The notes beneath the pieces were generated by a model that was not told the origin of the DNA, made no database searches, and was given only the letters and a program-made list of their open reading frames with translations. Positions 12,879-24,561 of a DNA stretch of 64,000 nt are shown one piece after another (the stretch's first letter is position 1; every line of letters begins with the position of its first letter). The translations under genes were made by a program, and so were the position numbers. This DNA is from Lingula anatina (taxonomy: Eukaryota > Brachiopoda > Lingulata > Lingulida > Lingulidae): assembly GCF_001039355.2 (NCBI RefSeq), contig NW_019775409.1:186876-250875 (forward strand), in the 5' to 3' direction.

Positions 12879-14636
12879 GGTGGGAAAGAGAGCAAAAAGG
12901 AAAAAAAAATATTTGTCTCTCTCCTTTCATGCATGTATTTTCATCAATCTGCATGTAGTTGATCGTAATTCGGTCCAATCCGGCTCAGCAGGGGTTGTTT
13001 CACAACGAAGTTGTAAACATTCCAGTCCATTTTTTGTCCATTTTGACAATTTATAAGTATGAATGTAGTAGTGCAATTAATTGAATTATTGCACCTGTTT
13101 CATAACAAGAGAGACGCGGCTACTGTTTCAGACCAACAGTTACTTTATTTGAGTGGACTTACAAAGATTAATCTTCACCCGACCAAATTTGAGGTCCTAA
13201 AATTAAAAAAAAAATTCAAGCCACAGCTTTTTAATAAAATAGGTACCCAGTTACTACATGCCTTAGCTTACCATATGAAGACATTAGAACGACACAGAAC
13301 AAGCCTCAAAGGCGGCGGATGGGCGAGTTTGTCGGTTATTTAATTGGTGGATTAAACATTAACGGTTGGTTCGTACTGAGACCTCCGGCTTACCTTGTCT
13401 GCGCCCTTATATAATACGCGCTAATTTCGCCTTTCAAAGTGTGGCGATCGTTAATTGGTTGTATCAAAAGGTTATTGAAGTAATGCGCTTTATTCGATTT
13501 TTCTTTATAGTTGATAGCAGCGAATGACGCTTAAGGGTATTTTTACATTCAGACACAGCCGTTCGTTGGCAAGAGCACACCCCCGGTATGTGCCTACTCA
13601 CTCAAGGTTGCTTACATGTGGTTACAACACACACTTTACGCGTATCTTTGTCAAAAATTCAAATTTTCTAACGTAATCATAACATACAGTATCTATTATT
13701 TCTTTGTCTTCAACTGTAAGTTTCTTTGTTTTTTTTTCTGCAAATTGATTCTTTAATCACACTTTAAGTCGAATGTTAATATTGGCTTTATTTTGCCAAT
13801 AATAAATAATGGTCTAAGCTGAGAACATAAGTCAAAAAAACCTTTATTTGACTTTTAAAGTAAGGAATTACAAAAGCGTAAAAGATGCCGCCTAGATCAT
13901 TAAAAGAGACAGAATCATTGAGCTGATGCGCCATTGTTCCCAGCTGATGGTCCTTATCTCTGTTTGATGGATAAGTTGGGTCGAAAATGAAGTGATTTTC
14001 TTACTATTGTGTCATGTATCTTTGACATCAGAGGAGAGGATTCTTTGAAAAAAGGATGGGCTTGCGAACATGTGATTCATCATTTTAATTGCGAGATTAT
14101 TCTTCTGTATACAAGATAAAACCCGGCGTGGTTATTGCTTATTTTGCTTGAGATGCATGACTGGCACAAATGAGTGACAAATATCTGGAAGATGAGCAGT
14201 GAAAAAGGGCGATTACACACTTTTTTTAGTTCTTGTAGCCAGTTCTCTAACCATGCCGCTGGAGCAGAAATTAGTGAAAATCTTAAAATTTGGCTAGAAA
14301 TTTTGACGTGTAAGCGCTCTGCTGTTAAAGATTATATACCACAAGAATAGTGATTGGGATCACGGAAACCATGCTTAATATTCAGGACTTCGTGCACATC
14401 CTACAAGTACACACAATCATAATACATAATCGTGACTTGCGTAACGTATTGGCCACGACAAAACTATCATTCTTACATCACAATGAGGGGTACATCACGA
14501 TGAACACGAACGTCTTTGTACCTATGTTGGTATATTGCTATCAACAGAGTCGTGATCTCTGCCTCTACCGTCGCCACTCACCATCCTTAATTTCCAGTGA
14601 AGGCGTCCACTGTGGTCATTGATCACGTCAGTTGAG
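12877..14636. other. No recognisable gene
   Basis: Ordinary AT-rich sequence. The frames at 13059-13343 and 14350-14622 (+) show no known motif and no matching splice sites. Confidence 0.45.
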
Positions 14637-14887
14637 GGCTCATTACAAATGAAACTATCACTCCACGTAGATCAAACTCAAACTCTGCGGGGGTTATTGC
14701 TGATTGCATTCAGACTTAGGGATTAACACGCCCCAACCTGGCGTTGAGAAGAAAACAGAAATACTGGCGATTATACGAGCACATAGGGAACAAAAGGAGG
14801 TTTGTTAATCTGTTCAACTGATTGAATTCAGCGAGATTCAACGCAGAGTTGGGTCGATCTACGTAGTTTCAATGGAAATGAGCCCTA
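14637..14887. mobile_element. MITE, family B (diverged copy)
   Basis: Terminal inverted repeats: the left end reads GGGCTCATTACAAATGAAAC, then CCACGTAGATC and AACTCTGCGG. The right end, as reverse complement, reads GGGCTCATTTCCATTGAAAC, then TACGTAGATCG and CAACTCTGCGT. The interior has no open frame. The inner motifs (GTAGATC, AACTCTGCGGGG) match the elements at 21002-21217 and 54736-54945, so it belongs to the same family. Confidence 0.7.
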
Positions 14888-16669
14888 GGGGTCCCAGAGC
14901 GGTCACGCCAGTTTTAGTGGCACATGTTGTGCGGGATAGGGAGAGGAGAGGAGTGGAGATGTTCTCCAGCCGGTTCTCACTTAAGTTTACCATAACACCA
15001 GTGTCACGAAACTGAAGGTCCGTGTAACAGAAAGTCCGCCCTCCATTTAGTTATAACGGTTAGGGTTAGCCTGACCTTAGTGGGTCAAATTCAAGGGCGA
15101 GGCTTGCCTGTACAAATGAATGGGTAGCAGACTCTCTGTCACGGGGGGCTCTCTGTCACGTTACACGGGATCTGGCATATTCTTTGATGGCACGAAGGCA
15201 AGACGACTGTCGTGGCACTGGTTCATTATGGAATCATGGTGCACTAAGGGGGGGGGGGGGGTGCGATCACCGTTCAGCGGTTCCTCCACCACTCTGTGGC
15301 CCTACAGTACCACCTACCAGAGAGCATTTCTGGCAATGAGTGTGCTTGCTTCACTATTTTTCAGATAATCGTATGTGTGTTGGTTTGTCTCCTTTAATCT
15401 CATGCCGGTAGATACAAGGGAACAAGCAAGTCGAATGCCTATACTACATGTATGTCAGGCGGTTTTGATAGCCATACTACTGGAAGAACTGCGTTGAAGA
15501 GTTTGCATATTAAATTCATATTCGAAGCATCCAGTCTGTGTAAAATCAAGCGAATTTTCGCGGAATTTTCGCGGCAGTGGAGTCCGAAATTAAATTATCG
15601 TAGTCCACAGAATGCAGTTTGGCAACGAGAAAAAGCTGTTAATTTCTGGTTGTTTTCTCTTAAGTTTTGTAGGATTACAGTCAAATTGCACTACAGTTCA
15701 AATTCACGAAATTTTGAATGGCACTATCGTGTAGTTTCCAGTGTAAGAATATATTTTCCAATGTGCAGAATTTCACATTTACGCTAAAAAAAAAAGTTAA
15801 TTACTTAGCCTCATTTGACGTCACGCGGTGGCCAGGGCCTCCTTTTAGGTTCCATCGGACGATCCCCACTATAGAGAGCCGTCTGCTTATTATCACGTGT
15901 CAGCTAAAGCGGCCTTCAACAAGCAAAAATATTTCCTCGTTTTATCGTCAATTTATGTTTATCTTGGTGGTAATAGAACGATTAATCCTGAAAACTAAGT
16001 GCTAGCAGTGATAGATGGTTTAAATTGCGGGGCTGTTTTTGATAAATGAGTTCATTATCGAACCTTCAACGTGTTTTGATCCCGCTTTTATCTGACCAGT
16101 GCGGTGAAATAAGACGGCTAATGCCATCGGAAATAATTTTTCAGGGTACCGCAAACTATAGGATTGCCAAATAGGGCTGTTTTTTTTGCACTTCGCCCAA
16201 TAATTTATATCGCCGTGCACGTTATCACTGCCATAATGTTATGAAAAGTAAGTCGAAGTTCAATACTGACAGGAAAAAAAAAAACAGGTGATTGAACATG
16301 GATCCTATTTCTTTACCTTGGAGGATTCCCGAGATCACTGTCCGCCGTATTACAAAGCATTGGTGCGATAAGTCAGCATGCCTTAATTTGCAATTTACAC
16401 AATAAAAAGAATATCTCAGCTTGAACAAAACAAATGCGATGAACGGTTTTCAAATACAGTGATATTAATCACTCCGAGGAAGATGCTGAAGTAAAAAAAT
16501 AAATAAACAAATGGATAAGCGGATGAATAAATCACATTTAACCTGTATATCCTGACTGATAGGTGATTAATAACCATATTAAACTTTAATATCTTTTTCT
16601 TTCTACTATTATGTAATCAAACAGAAGCATTAGAAGAAGTCAATATTAAAATGTAACATAATAAGCTGG

Positions 16670-16671
<2 letters not shown>
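14888..16671. other. No recognisable gene
   Basis: No convincing coding exon. It lies before the opsin exon at 16880 and may be opsin intron, since the earlier opsin exons were not found. A G run at about 15247-15260 is the only simple feature. Confidence 0.4.
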
Positions 16672-16727
<56 letters not shown>

Positions 16728-16728
16728 T
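16672..16728. repeat. (TTA)n microsatellite
   Basis: About 18 TTA units, uninterrupted. It ends about 150 bp before the acceptor of the opsin exon at 16880. Confidence 0.95.
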
Positions 16729-16879
16729 AATGACTGAATAAATACAAAAACGTAGAAATAAGCTTTAAGCATGTGGTATCTGTTTGAATATACAGTAGTA
16801 ATTAGTAATTACTATAAACTTTCCAGACAGTCGTTTACAGTAGATTTGTTGTCTGTGTTAATTTTCTTTTTTTTTTTAG

Positions 16880-18246
16880 ATAAAAAACTCACATCAGCCG
16901 TCAGCAAGTACAGGGAAAAATTCATCAGGAAAATTTAGCAGGCGAAAACGAAAACGTCAGACAAAGATGCTCAAAATGATCATTGCCATGACCGGTAAGT
17001 GCTCTCTCTCTCTCTCTCTCTCTCTCTCCTGAAGTGTCTGCTGCATTGTCAAAAACAATGACAAATTTTCTGAACAGCTAGTTAAGCCTTAAATACTTTA
17101 AACCCACTCGACGAACAAAGTCAGGGGCTCTAAGTAACAAGTGGTAAATTGGTGTGCAGGCCTCTTCAATCAGGGGTCCCTAACATAGTATACAAAGTTA
17201 CACTGTGGGCAACAACATTTTTATGTCAGTCTATACTAATGCTTTCTGTGGCCAGAGAGGAGTGTAAGGGCGTATTCCCAGAGCTTTTAGATCGATCTAT
17301 CCCCGCGGGGAGTCTCACTAGGTTACTGTCAGATAATCCGGCTTAAATGTCCGTCCCGCCTACCACAAGCTGTAAGGGGGTAATCAACTTTCGTGACAGC
17401 TATTTAGTGTGAACCCCCAGGGAGTTAGGTCGATCTAAAGTAGATCGATCTAATCTCTGGGAATGGGGTCTAAGGGTCTGGGTATGGCGTCTTCGATAAA
17501 TGCAGTTCTGAAACGTCAACTCTGGCAGCGTTTTGCTTCTAAAATTCTTCGATCTACCAGTTCCAGTATCAGCCGAAAATTCAATCATTTTCTTTCAATC
17601 CCCCCCCCCCACACACACACAAACAAACAAAGCGAAAAAAATGACCAACATCTAAATCCCTGTGCTATATTTGAACCACTTTAAACAAGACAAAACAAGT
17701 GGGAGGCAGGACCTTAGGAAATTGACTCAAATACCACGAGAAATTTAGATAAGATGTAAGGAAATTAAATCTAAAGATTTCGGTATCACTGCCTACCAAC
17801 GGAAATTACCTGTGCCTCTTTAAACTGCTAATACGCGTACAACAGATTATTACGTATTATTAAGTTGTTGCGCTTTTGGCAAGGAGGCTTTGTAGAGTGT
17901 TACATATTCTGAAGGGGGTTTAAAATTAATTTGTATTTCCTTACCGATGTCTTCACACAGACAGAAATTGTCGGGGTACTTTCCTTGGAGATTTTACCTC
18001 TACGAATTTTGTCGCGCAATGGCCAATTTCTCAAGTCTTCAGAGGCGAGTATTCGAGGCAAGAATCAAGTTTAGAGTCTCGAGAGATCGTCCGTTTCCAA
18101 AATGAATACCGCTGATTGGCACTTTACTTTGTAAACGTTAAAGTACTTATGTTGCTTTTGTAGTGACAAAATGTCGAGACTCGAGATAACTTAGAGATGA
18201 GGTGGGTAAAAGAACTGCAGCCTTTTTGTTGACATCCCTCTTCCTC

Positions 18247-18299
<53 letters not shown>

Positions 18300-18921
18300 T
18301 TTTTGGAGGGGGGAGCATTCTGAATCCAACAATGAATAAAGGTTCCTTAGGCAGCAGAGCAAAAACAACATTCAAATATTTCGAAGTCTTACATATTCTC
18401 CCTAATTTTTGGTCTTCCTTGATTTCTGATGAGAAAGTGTATTATATTATCTATAGCTTGACGTTCGTCTATCATTTCGCGAATTGCTGCAGAGATTAGT
18501 AGTACGTTCATTTCCGCTCGTTAATAAAATTGGTAGGAAGTGTGTCATCTGTAATTGTTTTCTTTTTATTAAGGGTGTCATCACTTTAGGTGTACTGAAC
18601 ACATTTGTTAATGCTTCAGTGTCATATTCGTATTTCTCAATATCCTACAAAGCCATTAATATCCCAGACCTTCAGATCTTAATCGATAACACTCCCTTAC
18701 GTAAAAGTATCTGAGGTAGATATTTCCTTCTAAAATGCCCCCCAAAAAATCCAATGGTCCAAATGTCTGGTCAGCATTGAGATTTAAATCATTAATTTAA
18801 CAATTGTATAATTAAACCATCGAATCCAAATGCGGGACGGTGATGATCCCTGTGTATTTAGAAGAAGAATGCTTTTTACTGAGGCTTATTCAATTTGGCG
18901 CGAAATCCAAGACAGAATACC

Positions 18922-18995
<74 letters not shown>

Positions 18996-19379
18996 ACACT
19001 AGCACCAAGATATTTTATGTACAAAATAATGATAAGATACATTTCCTTGCTTTTGTGTCTTAATTCGCTATCATTTTTTTTAGTTGCATTCCTACTTTCA
19101 TGGTCACCGTACGCCATAGTCTCGCTTTGGGCTGCGTTCGACGATCTTCGGCACATTCCGCCCACTTCCGATGTCATCCCGGCATTACTCGCCAAGGCTT
19201 CGGTGATTTGGAATCCAATCATTTACGTTGCCATGAACCAGCAGTTTAGAGAAGGGTTTTTACAGTTTATAGGACGTGATATCGGCAGAAGACAGCACGT
19301 GGCTGCAGCGACACGAAGTTCGAGACCTAGGCCAACTATTTTAAATAGCAATGGGCAAAGTACGACGATATCCTGTTAG
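16880..19379 (+). CDS. Opsin, last two coding exons (5' part missing)
   Basis: Opsins are seven-transmembrane G-protein-coupled receptors that bind retinal through a Schiff-base lysine in TM7. Two exons are visible: 16880-16994 (T-rich acceptor ending TTTTTTTAG, donor GTAAGT) and 19084-19379 (acceptor TTTTTTTTAG, stop TAG 19377-19379), joined in phase 1. The first encodes a basic third cytoplasmic loop (RRKRKRQTKMLKM) entering TM6. The second gives TM6 (AFLLSWSPYA), a loop, and TM7 with ALLAKAS. The lysine lies six residues before the N of NPIIY, exactly as K296 to N302 in bovine rhodopsin. It then gives helix 8 (MNQQFREGF) and a tail of about 45 residues without a CC palmitoylation pair. Bovine rhodopsin has NKQ where this has NQQ. 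The first exon starts in phase 0, so TM1-TM5 must lie upstream; I could not place them with confidence. The SWSPYA and AKAS pattern and the NxQ tripeptide fit ciliary, Go or peropsin-like groups better than rhabdomeric opsins, but the subgroup is not settled. Confidence 0.9.
17006..17029. repeat. (TC)n microsatellite in opsin intron
   Basis: About 12 TC units starting a few bases after the donor of the opsin exon ending at 16994. Confidence 0.85.
17268..17470. mobile_element. MITE, family A, in opsin intron
   Basis: A 203-bp element with inverted ends: GGGCGTATTCCCAGAG on the left and, as reverse complement of the right end, GACCCCATTCCCAGAG. It is flanked by TAA on both sides (17265-17267 and 17471-17473), so the target duplication is TAA. 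Inner conserved blocks include ATCGATCTATCCCCGCGGGG and TAGGTCGATCTAAAGTAGAT. Three-base TWA duplications are typical of PIF/Harbinger transposons, so it is probably a non-autonomous Harbinger-like element. Other copies are at 30204-30408, 30412-30626 and 63545-63759. Confidence 0.85.
18248..18297. repeat. (ATT)n microsatellite in opsin intron
   Basis: About 16 ATT units, followed by a T-rich and then G-rich stretch (TTTTTTGGAGGGGGGAG). Confidence 0.95.
18927..18993. repeat. (TA)n microsatellite in opsin intron
   Basis: About 33 TA units, ending roughly 90 bp before the acceptor of the final opsin exon. Such a long self-complementary tract so near an acceptor could be variable in length between individuals. 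Confidence 0.95.
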
Positions 19380-20864
19380 CTGGCATGGGGAGACAGTTTT
19401 AGACGTGTAACTGTGGTGCTTACTGGTACATTCAAAACATGGAATCTACCTTTTAATGCAATTAGCCTATTTTTCATTTAGTTTTGGCACCGATGAACAA
19501 CCTTCATGTAATCTGATTAGTCGTTTTTAAGTGTGTTTATTTGATTTGAGCACTGTTATGCAAAAAAAGAAAAAAATGACGTAAGGAACAAAGATGCTTA
19601 CTGAATTAAGAATTGATTTTAATTGAATTTTCACCTTATAACTGTCAGAGTTACAAGTTTCTAAAAGTGACTTATTTGAACATTGTCCTCAGACAAAAAG
19701 GATTTTTGTGTTTTTTTCTTCAAAGTAAAATGATGTGCACCACTTGAACGTGTAAGTTACATTTGAATTATTTGTAGGAATATCATTTCTGTCTGTCAAT
19801 TTAATGTACGCTAACCCGGTGCAAAGATAATGCTCTTTTAATATGATTCAATGTCAAACTCCACCAGTAAATCATAATCAACTCTGATTTGCTCTTCTGT
19901 TTTTTACGTCAAACTGTACACATTAGATATAACCGACAGTTATTTTCTCTTGTAATTTTTTTCCATGCAATACCATGAAAGATGGGACCTTTTGCAACAC
20001 ATAATTCTATACAAGCATACTCCACCAGTACTGTAGATGCCTGAAGAAGCTCTCGTGACCGTGCCGATTTCATCCTGATGCCCTTCACAATGACAACTAG
20101 CCTGGGTTTCCTTGGCACGGCGTTTACTCTTATTTCAGAACTCTCCTTAAAGGTTGCATGAATTTCCTTACTTAAGAACTCCCGTAAACGTTTGCTACTG
20201 ACATTCACAATGTTGAAAAAGGAGAATAGAGTTGGTTCTACTTGTATGGATTTGAAAAAAAAAAATGAAATTGCTCAATAGAGCAAGAACTTGCGAACTA
20301 TAATACAACTATTGCATTTATGGGACAAATATTCCAACTGTTTTACAGTTTTAATTCATGGTTAAAATTGCTAAAAAAAATCAAACAAAAATCTCTAAAA
20401 TTGTGGCTTCTGTCGTTAAACAAAACAAAACAAATAAAACAACATTAATGCCTCAAACAAACACAAACGAACAGACCGAAATACTTGCTCTTTTATGCGA
20501 ACGGCACTAACGGCATGCAGGATATTCGTGTGCGGAATAATTTAGCGCAAGTGGTGCCTTATCGTGTATTAACCCTTAAGGTGAAAAAAAAACAAATTAA
20601 CTGTTCGATTAGGTTTTATGTAGAAAACCACAACACGATACTGTGAGCGGATGTTTCGGTCGCCATTTAACAAGACACATCCATCATGCAAAAATATCTC
20701 TTAAGCAGGTGTAATATTTCATTCACAATAAAGTGGAATGGACAAATGAAACCTGGTTGTATTGCAGAGTTCGCAATTCCTCAAACACAAACTGTTTAAA
20801 GGTGTACACGATGGTCTCCCTGCCTCCACACTCGCCGTCGCTGCAGGGGCCTAGCAATCAAACC
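19380..20864. other. Opsin 3' flank, no recognisable gene
   Basis: Begins with the presumed 3' untranslated region of the opsin; I see no strong AATAAA soon after the stop. A - strand frame of 99 codons (20208-19909) has a fairly protein-like composition, including PRKPRLVVIVKGIRMKS and VLVEYACIELC, but I recognise no family and see no clear splice sites. It may be chance or an isolated exon. Confidence 0.4.
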
Positions 20865-21950
20865 TCGGAGCAGAGATTTGATCCGTTTAAAGGCGCGTGT
20901 GGAGTCGGGAAGACCATCAGGAATCAGCGGCATCGCTCTTGAACTGTGGTCGGCCATATTTAGTCGGCGGATCAGTAAGTACTCGGATCATCCATTCTGA
21001 ATGGGGCCTTAGAGACCATCGGTCTACTTAGATCGATGCAACTCCCCAGGGACATAACACGCCTCCTATTTGTGTTAAGTATAATACAGACAAACTGGGG
21101 ATTATGTGCGTACGTTGGAAACAAGAGGAGGCGTGTCATTCAGTTAAGCTGCACTCAGTTAGAGTCCCCGCAGATTTGGATCGGTCATTGTAGACCGATA
21201 GTGTCTATGGGGACGGGTCATATTATTCACTTATTTATTTTTTTCTATCTAATTGCATTTTTGTTGTTTTTCTTTTTTTTTTTTTTTTTGTATTCTCTTG
21301 TTTTCGTGTCCATTCATTTAGTCATTTGTTCGTACATAATTTATTTATTCATTGACACAATTTTTCGTTCCGTCTTTATAGAAAACACCACAAGTCGCCA
21401 GTTTCGAAGCTGGTCACAGCTGTCACACTTTGGGTTTTTTTAATGTCTACAATACAATACGAGATATTCTGACTACAGAAGCATTTGAAAACAGGCTCGA
21501 TTATCTGTTTCTATGGTCATATCATGATGCAGTCGGTGATCTGTACATTTGACAGCTTTTCTTAATTACATAAAGCACGTGTGGCGGATATACACGTGTT
21601 GTTTTTCAGAGTGTCGATCTTGTCTATCAATTCTATGGATGATCACCAAATGACTTGGATTATATTTGGTTCGCTAGCACTGGATAAGTTAAAAAGGCCT
21701 TCATTTGTTTCCGTGACAAAAGAGAGAGTTGTCATTTTACTCGTTTTATATCTCTCATGCGTCATGCGTGTTCAGTCCCCTGGTAAAGGCGGTATCTCCT
21801 TTCTTCAGGCCCATTTAGAATGGATGTTCCGAGTACTGATCCGCCGACTAAATATGGCCGACCACAGTTCAAAAGCGATGCCGCTGATTCCTGATGGTCT
21901 CCCCGACTGCACACACGCCTTTAAACGGATTAAATCTCTGCTCCAATCTA
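20865..21950. mobile_element. Composite foldback element with 140-bp arms
   Basis: The stretch 20865-21004 is the near reverse complement of 21810-21950. For example GATCAGTAAGTACTCGGA on the left faces TCCGAGTACTGATC on the right, and CGGCATCGCTCTTGAACTGT faces its diverged complement. The arms enclose about 800 bp: a family B MITE directly inside the left arm, then AT-rich sequence with a long T run. The open frame crossing the right arm (21581-21979) is not a gene. Confidence 0.7.
21002..21217. mobile_element. MITE, family B, nested in foldback
   Basis: The left end contains ACCATCGGTCTACTTAGATC followed by AACTCCCCAGGGAC. The right end contains GTCCCCGCAGATTTGGATCG and then GTAGACCGATAGTGTC, a diverged inverse of the left. 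A second inverted pair, ACACGCCTCCT and AGGAGGCGTGT, lies further inside. The same layout occurs at 54736-54945. Confidence 0.75.
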
Positions 21951-21983
21951 GTCCCCTCGACGGCGCGCGTGGATTCTAAGGCG

Positions 21984-22200
21984 CAGTCAATGTAATTAGC
22001 TAAAATGTCTGGCATGCCCCCTCACAAAGCAACATGAACAACATCATGGATCACAAAGTTTTCCCGACTTAACCCAACTACTTTAAGTTACGAAGGGGCG
22101 TGCCAGACATTTAAGCCGCTTAAACTGAATGCAATTTAGAGGGAATCTCAGAGGAGTTAGATCGATCCAGCTGGTAAAATAGGGTTATGGGAACGCTCCC
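21984..22200. mobile_element. MITE, family C
   Basis: Contains the inverted pair AATGTCTGGCATGCCCC and GGGGCGTGCCAGACATTT. It is followed by a GCAATTTAGAGGGAATCTC block, GTTAGATCGATCC, and the end motif TATGGGAACGCTCCC. The outer layout resembles families A and B while the middle differs. A second copy of the right three quarters lies at 23282-23463 as part of the duplication, and a related element is at 58163-58373. Confidence 0.65.
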
Positions 22201-22570
22201 TTAAACGTCTTAAAGCGTAGTGTAGAGGTCCCGTAGACGTTCTAACACGGAGAAGAGAAGACACTGGTATCATATAAGAAGATTGCTGTACAGTACAATT
22301 ATACCTGTCACCATTTTCTTCGTTCATTTCACAACATTTGCACCTTAAGTTTTTTTTAATCATAAAATCAAGCCAGCAAAGAATTTCGTTAACTGTGTCA
22401 TGTCTACATGTTAGAATAATAGTTCCTACAGACAACAGATACATATAAAAAATCACAGCTATTATGACTCTAATATCTTACTAGCCGTTTGTAGCCTCAT
22501 TTCCTGATAAAGTACCTTTTTAAAATTTGAAAATGATGATGGTTATAATGATAATGATAAAAGTCTGGCA

Positions 22571-22574
<4 letters not shown>

Positions 22575-22620
<46 letters not shown>
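22575..22620. repeat. (AAT)n microsatellite, duplication copy 1
   Basis: About 15 AAT units. The corresponding array in copy 2 is longer and interrupted by one GAT unit. Confidence 0.95.
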
Positions 22621-23832
22621 TTTTTCGCATGTAGCTGCAGTTAGATATCATTAATTTATCTCACAGGATACTTGCCACTTGTATAGACTACTTTAGACTC
22701 TAATCTGTCGCCAAAATGGCACATGGTACACGCAAGTACAGCATTCAATTTACTTATCTATTCAATCAAATCAAACTTATTGCGAAGGTTACTTCAATTG
22801 GAAACACACGTATTATCTAATGTAAAAGGAGGCCTAATTGAATAAAACAAACCGCATACATAAAACAATTGTTACAAAACGTCAAACAAATACCGTTGCA
22901 ACACCTCCGTGTTTTAGCATTGCACGCAACCTTGCGTTTTCTTTCTTTTTTTTTTTTTTTTTTTTTGCACTTTATGTACCTTGCACGATTCAGCGTCGCA
23001 GCTTGGCTGGTAATTGTACAGATGCCAAAAAGGCTTTTATCAAATCCAGTATTTCAAATCAAATTAAGTTTCGTTATTCCACTATATATCCTCCCAGGAT
23101 TTCTCTCTCGTAAAGCTTCGGAACTTTTGTACAGGGAGCGATATCCAATGAAGAAATGAGGAAATAAAAGATGAATTATAGAGTGCAAAAAGTTTCGCCA
23201 GTTAGCGTAAAATCTAACAAGATGTTTTCCATTTCTTTCACTCCAGTATACATGAGTTCACACAGGCCCGTAGCTAAGGNGCCTCACAAAGCAACATGAA
23301 CAACATCATGGATCACAAAGTTTTCCCGACTTAACCCAACTACTTTAAGTTACGAAGGGGCGTGCCAGACATTTAAGCCGCTTAAACTGAATGCAATTTA
23401 GAGGGAATCTCAGAGGAGTTAGATCGATCCAGCTGGTAAAATAGGGTTATGGGAACGCTCCCTTAAACGTCTTAAAGCGTAGTGTAGAGGTCCCGTAGAC
23501 GTTCTAACACGGAGAAGAGAAGACACTGGTATCATATAAGGAGATTGCTGTACAGTACAATTATACCTGTCACCATTTTCTTCGTTCATTTCACAACATT
23601 TGCACCTTAAGTTTTTTTTAATCATAAAATCAAGCCAGAAAAGAATTTCATTAACTGTGTCATGTCTACGTGTTAGAATGATAGTTCCTACAGACAACAG
23701 ATACATATAAAAAATCACAGCTATTATGACTCTAATATCTTACTAGCCGTTTGTAGCCTCATTTCCTGATAAAGTACCTTTTTAAACTCTGAAAATGATG
23801 ATGGTAATAATGATAATGATGAAAGTCTGGCA

Positions 23833-23834
<2 letters not shown>

Positions 23835-23872
<38 letters not shown>

Positions 23873-23900
23873 TAATAATAATAATAATAATAATAATAAT
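23835..23900. repeat. (AAT)n microsatellite, duplication copy 2
   Basis: About 22 units with one GATAAT interruption, longer than its partner at 22575-22620. This is the main length difference between the two duplicated blocks. Confidence 0.95.
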
Positions 23901-24561
23901 TTTTTCGCATGTAGCTGCAGTTAGATATCATTAATTTATCTCACAGGATACTTGCCACTTGTATAGACTACTTTAGACTCTAATCTGTCGCCAAAATGGC
24001 ACATGGTACACGCAAGTACAGCATTCAATTTACTTATCTATTCAATCAAATCAAACTTATTGCGAAGGTTACTTCAATTGGAAACACACGTATTATCTAA
24101 CGTAAAAGGAGGCCTAATTGAATAAAACAAACCGCATACATAAAACAATTGTTACAAAACGTCAAACAAATACCGTTGCAACACCTCCGTGTTTTAGCAT
24201 TGCACGCAACCTTGCGTTTTCTTTCTTTTTTCTTTTTTTTTTTTTTTTTGCACTTTATGTACCTTGCACGATTCAGCGTCGCAGCTTGGCTGGTAATTGT
24301 ACAGATGCCAAAAAGGCTTTTATCAAATCCAATATTTCAAATCAAATTAAGTTTCGTTATTCCACTATATATCCTCCCAGGATTTCTCTCTCGTAAAGCT
24401 TCGGAACTTTTGTACAGGGAGCGATATCCAATGAAGAAATGAGGAAATAAAAGATGAATTATAGAGTGCAAAAAGTTTCGCCAGTTAGCGTAAAATCTAA
24501 CAAGATGTTTTCCATTTCTTTCACTCCAGTATACAGGAGTTCACACAGGCCCGTAGCTAAG

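Larger units (their letters stand above)
22020..24561. repeat. 1.26-kb near-identical tandem duplication across an N
   Basis: The stretch 22020-23279 is repeated at 23282-24561 almost base for base, with the single N at 23280 at the junction. Visible differences are a few substitutions (for example CCAGCAAAG against CCAGAAAAG, TTTCGTTAAC against TTTCATTAAC), a longer ATA/AAT array in copy 2 and a changed T run. Copy 1 stops at CCCGTAGCTAAGG, where copy 2 enters a long G run. Matching frames in the two copies (22157-22456 and 23419-23718 -, 22838-23113 and 24118-24396 +) are duplicated by position and show no family motifs. Confidence 0.9.

Noticed and set aside
21581-21979. 132-codon frame on the + strand
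   Set aside because: It runs through the right arm of a foldback element and its sequence is the complement of the left arm.
22838-24442. Two pairs of almost identical 90-97 codon frames
   Set aside because: They are identical because the DNA is duplicated, and they read through poly-T. No domain, start context or splice signal supports them as genes.
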